Source: Hyphomicrobiales bacterium
Lineage (GTDB): Bacteria; Pseudomonadota; Alphaproteobacteria; Rhizobiales; Devosiaceae
Direction: 5' to 3'
DNA length: 64,000 bases
Assembly: GCA_027487555.1 (NCBI GenBank)
Contig: JAIYDI010000047.1
Location: 141,186-205,185, forward strand
Shown here: piece after piece, positions 15,001 through 24,000 of the stretch
Position numbering within the stretch: the stretch's first letter is position 1
Layout: each line of letters opens with the position of its first letter
Made by a program: the position numbers and the translations under genes
The notes under the pieces: model-generated
What the model was told of the DNA's origin: nothing
Databases searched by the model: none
Seen by the model: only the letters and a program-made list of their open reading frames with translations

Positions 15001-18000
15001 CGAGCGCGTTGAAGAGCACGTTCTGCGGCTTCCAGCCAAGTGAATTGAACGCCAGAGCAAAACTGCCAGCGGACTGTTCGCCGCCGCCAGAAGTCAGGGT
15101 CGAGGACTTGAGGCGCGCATCTATGCGCGCGACATTCTCGGCATCCACGCGCACGGATCCTGCGGACGCATCTGCATTCGCCGCTTCGATGCGAGCCGAG
15201 GCGCTGCCCTGCACCAGGTTCGTCACGATCTGGGCGTTGATCGCCACAACGTCGCCGCTGCCAAAGGCAGAACCGCCAGAGGCGCTGACATTGGAGGTTG
15301 CATAGGCCGATAGCGTCGCCGCCTCGGAGGCCGAGACCACGATGTCGCCCGTGCTGGCGACAACAGTTGCGTCACTTATATACGCATCGGCACCGCTTCT
15401 GAGGTCGTTCAGCACGACCATGCCACCAAGCGCCTGGCTATCAGAAGCGGTGAGGTTGCCGATCTCCGGAAACAGGATGTCGCTCCAGGCCGCCATATCG
15501 ACCTGCACGAACCGTGCGTCATCGTCGAAGCTTGCAATCGAAGACAGGTCGATGCTGAGGGCATCCTCGCCGAGGAAGCGGAAGACCTTGCCGTACTCCG
15601 CCGACTCGGTGCCGTCCGGGAGCTTGCCGACCATCACCAGGTCGTCCTCTTCCAGCGTCTGCGTGCCGGAACGGTTCGTGTAGTAGTAGGTATCGGCACC
15701 GAGCGCGTCGAGCACATCCTTGAGCGCGTCGACGTTGTTCGCGGTCAACGATTCGACACTGACCTTGATCGACGCATCGATGAAGGCTTGGTCATCGGCG
15801 GAGATCGAGACTCCACCGGCGCCGGTCACGGAGGTCAGGTCCGAGCCGGTCGTCGGCTCGACCGCGCTCACGACATCGTCGATATAGGCATTGGCGCGCG
15901 AAGACACCTTGTTCATCGCGATCAGCGCGCCGGCCGACTGACCTGACTTGCCAAACTTGGCAATGACGGCGAATTCGTTGGCGTTCGTGGCGGTGGTTTC
16001 GCTGCCGGTGACCGCGGTGATGCTGCCCGCTGCGTCGGCTTCGACCGCGATGGCGCCATCGGAAGCAACCACGGAGTCGAGGATGAAAGCAGTAGCGCCC
16101 GAGGGTGTCTCGCCCGAGAACGCATCTCCGATTTCGCTCGAACCGATGAGCGTATCGATGGCGTTGAACAGCACGTTCTGGCTGGCCCAGCCGACCGTGT
16201 TGAACGCCGCGACCACGCCGAGCGCGTCGCCCTTGGTATAGTGCACTGCGCCGAGCGCTGTGGCGCTGATGCTGGCGTCTGCTTCGGCACGCACGACGAT
16301 GTCGCCCACGGCCGTGACGGCGGAACGATCAACTGAGGCCTCCGCCTCGCCCAGCACGGTATTGGTCACCACGACGATGGCGCCAGAACCCTGGCCCGCC
16401 ACTACGCTGGTGTCGGAGGCCTCGATGAACGCCCGACCGGTCGCAATCACTTCGGCCGCGCCTTGGCCGGCATCGACATTGGAAGTGAGGATATAGGCCT
16501 TGGTGTCCGAGCGTACATCGTTGCGGCTGATGAGCAGACCGCCGCCTTCGGCATCGCCGGTACTGAGGCCCACCGCCTGCATCCCGGTCTTAACGATGGC
16601 CGGCGGCAGGACCGTCGTATCTTCGACCTTCTTCCACAGGCCGATATCGGTGAAATCGAGCGCCCCGCCGAGATCTAGCGTCTGCGTCGTCCCCATATAC
16701 TTGTAGAGGTCGCCTTCGCCATCGACGCCCGGCACGAACAGCAGGTCGCCGAAGATGATCTCCCGGGTGCCTGAGGACGTGGTGAACTTGTAGCTGTTCT
16801 TGAACGAATTATAGAGGTTGTTGATCTGGCCGGCGCCCAGGTCGTTGGTGGCCGTGGAACTGGCCTCGATGTTGCTGAGCGCCTGAATGGCCGAGGTTTC
16901 GTCGGCGAAAAGATGCACCCCCTCGGAGACTGTCGTCGAGTTTTCGATCCGCGCGCTGCTGCCGCTGGCCACCATGTTGCTGGCGATGATGGCGGCAAAG
17001 GCTCCGGCGCCGGTATTGTAGAGGTGCACCGCGTGGTCGGTGGCGTCGGTGCCGACTTTCGACAGGATGTTGGCGGCGTTGACAGCCTCCACATTCAGCT
17101 CACCGCCCGCGGTGACGGTCGAATCGAGGATATAGGCCTCTGTGAGCGCGGACTGCTTCAGGTCCGTCGCATCGGCAATCAAGGAGCCGCCCGCGACAGT
17201 ATCAACGATATTGTACAGCAGGTTCTGGGGTTTCCACCCGATTGTGTTGAACGCCAGAAGGGCGCCGTGTGCGCCAGACACGACCGACTGCTGCCCCTCG
17301 GCTTCAATCCGGGCGGTATTGCTCGCCTGCAGCGCCACATCGACAGTTGCGGTAATGTCGGACCCGCTGATATAGGCGGAGGTGAAGCCGAGCACGACGT
17401 TCGTGGCGAAGCTCAGTCCATACGAGCTGGTGTCGCCGACACCGCCGGCTGACGTACCACCACCTTCGGCACTATTGTCGAGCCTGGCGATAAGCGACTG
17501 CGTACCGGCAGCCTCGACCGTTACGGTCACGGCAGTGACCTTGGCGTCGACGATCCTGGCCGAAGCACCGCTGCTGACAATGTTCATCACCGCAGCGCCG
17601 CCGACGCCAAGCGATTCCGATGGCGAGACATTCAGGTTATAGTCGCCGCCGGTGATGTCCGTCTCGGGGACGATCTTCCACAACGCGCGGTTGTTGTAGT
17701 TCGTGTTGCGCAGGTCGAGGTCTTCACCCAGCGCATCTTCGCCCATGAAGACGTAGACGCTGCCGGTGGTGCCGCTGATCTCGACCCACAGGTCGGTGTC
17801 GGTGAAGTCTTCAGTATCGCCCTCAGCGTCCATCGCGAGGATAGTGATGTCGAGTGGTTCGCTGCCGATATAGCGATACACTGATCCGGGGACGCCCATA
17901 CCCGGATGGTAATCCTCGCCGATCTCGACAATCGCACCGTACTCTATGGCAATTGTCTTGGACTGGTCGCCGAACACAACCTCGGTGTCGTAGTCGGCCT

Positions 18001-21000
18001 CCAGCAGGTCGTCGGACAAGCGCACACGGTCGCCGAATTTGATGTCACGGACCTTTGTGGTCTCGCCAGCTTCCGGCGTCGTGTCCCAATCTGCATCGAC
18101 CAGATCGCTGATGGACTCGGTGATTGCCCCGAAGCCGCCGTCATTGGTGGTACCGGAACTGACAACCAGCTTGGTGTTCGAGTAGATGCTGGCGTCGTCC
18201 ACAGCCGAAACGGACACCGTGTCTGTGGCGCGGATCGAGCGCAGGGGATTGCCGTCGACATCTACCTCCACGTCACCGTTGTCGATGAACGCCTCGGTGA
18301 TCGCATTCACCTTGTTGGTGGCAATCGTGAAGCCATAGGCAGCGCTTGTTGCGCCATACAGCGCGGATGCTTCAGAGGCTGCCGCGTTTGAAATCGTCGC
18401 GTTGATCGCGGCGCTGCCGTTCGCGGACACACCGATGACATCGGCATCCACATCCGAATCGACGATCGACGCCCGGGTCGCAGCCGCGTCCTGCCCGCCG
18501 AAAGCATCGGCGATCTCGGGTGCCCCGATGATACCGTCGATGGTATTGAACAGGATGTTGGACGGCGCCCAGCCGATAGAGTTGAAGGCCAGCGCAACGG
18601 CACCGCCATCTTCGCCAGACTTCAGCGCACTGTGCAGCCGGGCGTCCGTAACGGAGGTGTTGGTGGCGGACACATCGGTCACGCCGCCCGCGACGACCAC
18701 GGCGTCAGTGATGGCAGCCTCGGCAGTCGCCAACACGATGTTCGAAACGATCTGAACGTTGATGGCGATCACATCGCCCGCGCCGAGCGCCGAACCGCCC
18801 GACGCGGTGACGGTACTGGTCAGTTGCGACGCGATGATCGCCTGCTCCACGGCGCTCAGCGTCACGTCTGCGGCAGTCACGGTCGCGCCCGTCAGCAGGG
18901 CCCTCGCCCCGCCGCGCACGTCGTTCAAGGCAACGGTGACTCCAACCGCGGTGGCGTTGGAATCCGTGAGATTTCCGACGTAAGGCAGGAAGTCCTCGAC
19001 CGCGCTTTCCCCCTCGGAAACCAGTTCCCAGTTGACTGTGTCGGTCGCGTAGTCGACTGCACCCAGATCGACGGGCGCGCGATAGTCGAGGTCGGTTTCC
19101 GGCAAGTCGTAGTCGTCAGCAACAGCCGAGCCGATATAGCGGTAGATTCGCCCGCCGACGCCGCCGACACTGTAGTCATCGGCCAACCGGACATTGGTGC
19201 CCGAGTAGACCTCCTGCGCGCCCGAGCGGGTCGTGTAGACATAGTCCTTCGGCGCCAATTGCGCCACGATGGGGGCAAGACCGGTCAGGTCGTTGGCAGT
19301 AACCTGCTCAGTAACTAGGGAGATCTCTGAACTGACCGCACCCTCGTCGCTTGCGGCCACAGAGACCGAGCCGGCGGCAGTCACTGTCGTCGTCTGGCCG
19401 TCAGTCTCGTCGATATAGGCCTCAGCATAGCCCGACACCTTGTTGACCGCGAGAATACCCGCCCCGCTGGTGCCGCTGGCTCCGTACTTGCTGAAGAACA
19501 GCAGGTCCTGGGACGCGTTCGAAACCACTGTGGCGCCGGTCGATGCGCCGATGGCGGCTGCGTTGGTGGCGGTGACAGTGACGTCACCGGCAACAACGAC
19601 AGCGCTATCCCGAATATAGGCGACGGCGGTCGACGGGGCTTCGTCCTCGAGATAGTCCGAACCGACGATCGCGTCGGCGGCCTGGCGGCCAAGATCGGTG
19701 GGCTGCCAGCCAACGGTGTTCAGGGCGACCACGATCGAGGCGGAACCCCAGCTCAACGCCTCGCCGTCATCGGGGACGTTGGAGGTATGCGCGCTGGCGT
19801 TCAGCTCGACGGCATTTTCAGCACTCACCGACACCTCACCAATATCCTTGGTGATATCGGCGCGCAGCAGGTAGGCATCGGCATTGGCGCGCACGGCGTT
19901 GACGGCGATGATTCCGCCATAGGAGGATTTGGCGTTGAGCTTGCTGTTTTCGGTGGCGCTGATGCGTGCGCTATTGGTTGCAGCGAGCACCACCTCGACC
20001 GCCGTTACCGTCGTGTCGACGATATAGGCCGAGGCCGAGTTGTCTACGTCGTTGCGGTCGACGAGGCCGTAGATCGCCCTTGAGGTGCCGACAAGGTTGC
20101 GGCCGACCGCGGCTCCAAGGGCCGACAGACCCGCAAAAGCGACCGAATCAGAGATCAGCGTCGTCTCGTCGATCTGCTTCCACAGCGACAGATCGTCCAG
20201 GTTGACCGTCGCCATGTTCACATTGGCGCCAGCCGTGGCGTCGCCCATGAACTCGTAGGTCTGGCCACGCTTGGCCCCATCGGCGAAGTCAGAGGCCACA
20301 TAGATCCGATCGCCGAAGATCAGGTTCTGCACGCCCGATTTCGTGGTCGCCACATAGGCGTCCATCAACGTGCGGGCAAACTGGTTGATGATTCCGGCGC
20401 CGCCGTCATTGGCGGTGTCGACTATGGCGCCGAGCTGGCTCGACGACAGAATCGTCGAAGCGTCGGCAGCGGACAGAGACACCTCGTCGGCCGCGGCTAT
20501 TTCCCAACCTGTGGTGGCGCCGGCATTGTCGATATAGGCCTTCACTCCGGTCGCGATCTTGTTGCTCGCAAGCGAAGCGGAGACGGTTGTGCCGCCGGCG
20601 GCGATGAAGGCGACGGGGGACGACGTCGCATCATTGCTGATAGTGGCATCTATCAGCGACGTAGAGGTCGCCTCGATCAGCACGGCACCGGCCGAGTCGA
20701 TATTCGAGCCAGAAATGAACGCCTCGGTGCGGACCGCGCTCGCATCACCGAACACGTCGGAATCGTCGACATTGTCCTCACGCACACCGATCAGCGTGTC
20801 GATGGTGTTGTAAAGCAGGTTGTCTGCCGACCAGCCGATGGTGTTGTAGGCGAGCACGATGCCCGCGGCGTTCGAGGAGGTGCTGGTCGCGATCTTGGTC
20901 TCTGCGATGATCGCCGAGTCGTTGGATGCGGTGAGCGACAGATCGCCGATATTGGTCTCGACATCCGACGAGACGATCGACGCCAGCGCGCTGCCGTTGA

Positions 21001-24000
21001 TGATGTTGGTGGCAATCGCCGCGTTGACTGCCAACGCCAGACCCATGCCCGTGAATGAGGATCCACCCGAGGCCGAGGCGGTGGAATCCAGCTTCGAGAC
21101 GATGACGCTGCTTTCGCTGGCTTCAACCACAACAGAGCCTGCCAACACGTCGGCAGACTTGACATATGCCTCAGCGCCGCCCGCAAAATTGTTCAGTGCA
21201 ATGATGCCGCCCAGCGCCAGTGACGGCGACTCGCGAAAGCTGACGCCCTGCGGCATGATCGAGGTCTCGACGATCTCCTGCCACACGTCCTTGTTGGTGT
21301 AGTCGGTGGCGTTGAGGTCGAGATCCGTATCGTCCTCGATACCCATGTAGCGGTAAATCGAACCCTGCGTGCCGGTGCTCTTTACCCAGAGCGGCTCACT
21401 GGCATAGTCGAGTAGCGTCAGATCAACCTCGACCAGCGGCTCGGTGCCGATAAAGCGGTAGACGTCCCCATAGGCAGCATCGCCGGCGGTATAGAAGTCG
21501 GCGATGCGTACCTGCTGGTTCGGCTGCACCGTCTCTATGCGGGAAGAGAGGGGGAAGTCCGCCTCTGTGTCGTAGTCATAGGCGTTGGTATAGTCGTCCG
21601 ACAGTTGGACGGTATCGCCGAACTTGAGGTTGACCACCTGTCTCACCGGGTCCTTGGTCGCCGTGTAGTGGGCGCTCAGCTGGTCCTCGATGAAGTTCTC
21701 GAGCATGTTCAGGCCACCATTGGTGACCGAACTCGACGATGTGACGATTTTGCCGTTCGAATAGATCAGTGCGTCATCGCTCGCCGTGACGTGGAGGGTG
21801 CCGCCGACCAAGATGTCAGCGAGCGGCCGGTCGGTGTTGTCTATATATGCCGTCGCGGATTGGCTGACGCGCGAGCCCGAAATGATGCCGCCGACCGCGC
21901 CGCTCTTGGCGCCACCTGCCTTGTCGGCGTTGATGCGCGACACGTTGCTGACGGTGGTGTTTGCCTGTGTCGCGGCAGAAGCCACGAGCGACAGCGTCCC
22001 GACCAAGCTGACGGAAGTCGACACCACTTTGGCCTCGACATCGACCTTGTTCTCGGTGGCCCAGAAGCTGGTGCCCATCAGCGTGTCGAGCGTGCCGGTC
22101 AGAATGCTGCCGGCCAAGGCGCTGTCGTTTACGTCATCGATATTCCAGCCGATCAGCGTAAGCGCAACACTGCCTGCGAGGGCTGCACCATTGCCGTCCT
22201 TGGTCTGCGCTTGGGTCTCGACCTTGGCGTCGAGAACCGAGCCCTCGGTGGCGCTCACCGAGAGCCCGCCGGCGACGGTGGTCGTCACGTCGGACAACAC
22301 CATCTGCGCCGCCACATCGCCTTGCAGTCCATTGATGACGAAGCTTCCGGCAGCGGTTAGCAGGAAGGTGTCGAAGAACGAGTTCGATGCGATGATGCTG
22401 GTCGCCTCGCCATAGGCAGCAAGCTTCAGCTCCCGGCTCGCCACGACCTCCACGTTGCCCTGGGCGTCGATTTCGGCTTGTTCAGTGAGGGCGTTCACCG
22501 CCTTGTTGACGAGGTTCACCGCATAGGCGTGCTCAAGCGCGAATTCGGGAATGAGAATCCCGTTGGCGTTGCTTTCGATCTGTGCCTGCGTGAACGTCGA
22601 GGGCTTTGCCCAGGCGATCATCGTCGAATCGTCGATGGCCGAGAGGATCACGCCGCCGGCCGATGCAATCGCGCCGTGGGACAGGCTGGCGACTGTTGCG
22701 CCCCCAACCAGATTGGTGGCCTGCTTGCCGATGGCCACGAAATCGGTCGATGCAGTCGACGCCAACTCCACCGAGCTGCCCTCGATGCTCACGCCCTTGC
22801 CGCGGACCCTAGTGTTTTCGGTCGCGCTGTGTTTCGCAATTCCAACGAAGTCGGTCTCCGCCACCGCCTCGATATCGCCCGAACTCGCAGCCCGGACAGC
22901 AACGAGGCCTGCGCTCTCGATGGTCGGGTTCGCAATCGAATAGCCGGCAAGGCCGACAGAATCGGCGTCCCCGAGCTCAACCTCGGTTGTGCGATCAGTC
23001 GTTGTGCTCAGTGTCACCGCATCGATCAGCAGCGATATGCCGCTGGCGATCGGAATGTAGATACCGCTGCCAGCCGTGAGTGACAGGGCTAAATCAGTGA
23101 TGTCGCTGGCCAAAACCAGCACGGATGCACCGCCACTATTCGCGATCGTGCCGCTGCCGGTCTGGTCGATCTTTGCCGCACCATCGACGGTGACGGTCGT
23201 TATGTTGGTGACGGTGGCGCCGATTGCCACGTCCTCGCTGCCAAAGGCCAGCCCCTGCAGCGTGATGTCGCTGACCACCACGTCGACGGCGACATCCGTG
23301 TCGGCTGCAACCTTCACCGTCGCGCCGTTGAGCTGCACTGCCCCAACCGCGACAGTCGCCGAGTTGATGGAGGTGAAGGTGATGTCGTCGAGCGGGTCAC
23401 CCAGCACGATCCAGCTGCCGCCGCCACCATTGACCGTCAGCGACACATCGACGTCGATCTCGGCAGTAATCACCAGTGCCGCGGTGGCTACGATATTGCC
23501 CAGCACACTGACTGTCGCGGTAGCCCCGGCAGTCACCGTGGCGGTCGTGACGTCGGTTCCGCTCGCCACCACGTCGCCAGTGGTTGTGCTGTGAGCCGCG
23601 ATGGTGACGACACCGCCCGAAAGCGCCGCTCCGGCGCCGATGGAGATCGACGAAGCCGCACTTGCGACCACCGACAGGGTTGCGTTGGCGTTACCGCTGC
23701 CGGTTGCGGCGGTCGCCACGGCATTCAGCGACAGAGCCCCGCCCCCGGTGTTCAGCACGGCGCTGGCCGCTACGACGATCGTCTCGGCGTCGACCGTGAG
23801 GTCCCGCGCGCTGAGCCCGACATTGCCGTTGATACTAACCTCATCAGCACCGGTACCCCCGGTGACGGTTAGGGCGAATGTCCTGTGTGTCCCGACATCA
23901 CTGATGGTGAACTGGTCGTCACCGGCGCCAAGAAGCACCACGAGTGCCGTCGCCGGGGCGTTGAAATACACCTTCTCGAAGACCGGGCCGTCAGACACCG

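Noticed and set aside
8650..21560. CRISPR-like or non-coding repeat array
   Set aside because: Repeats are hundreds of bases long, stay in one reading frame and vary mostly at third positions, so they are protein repeats.
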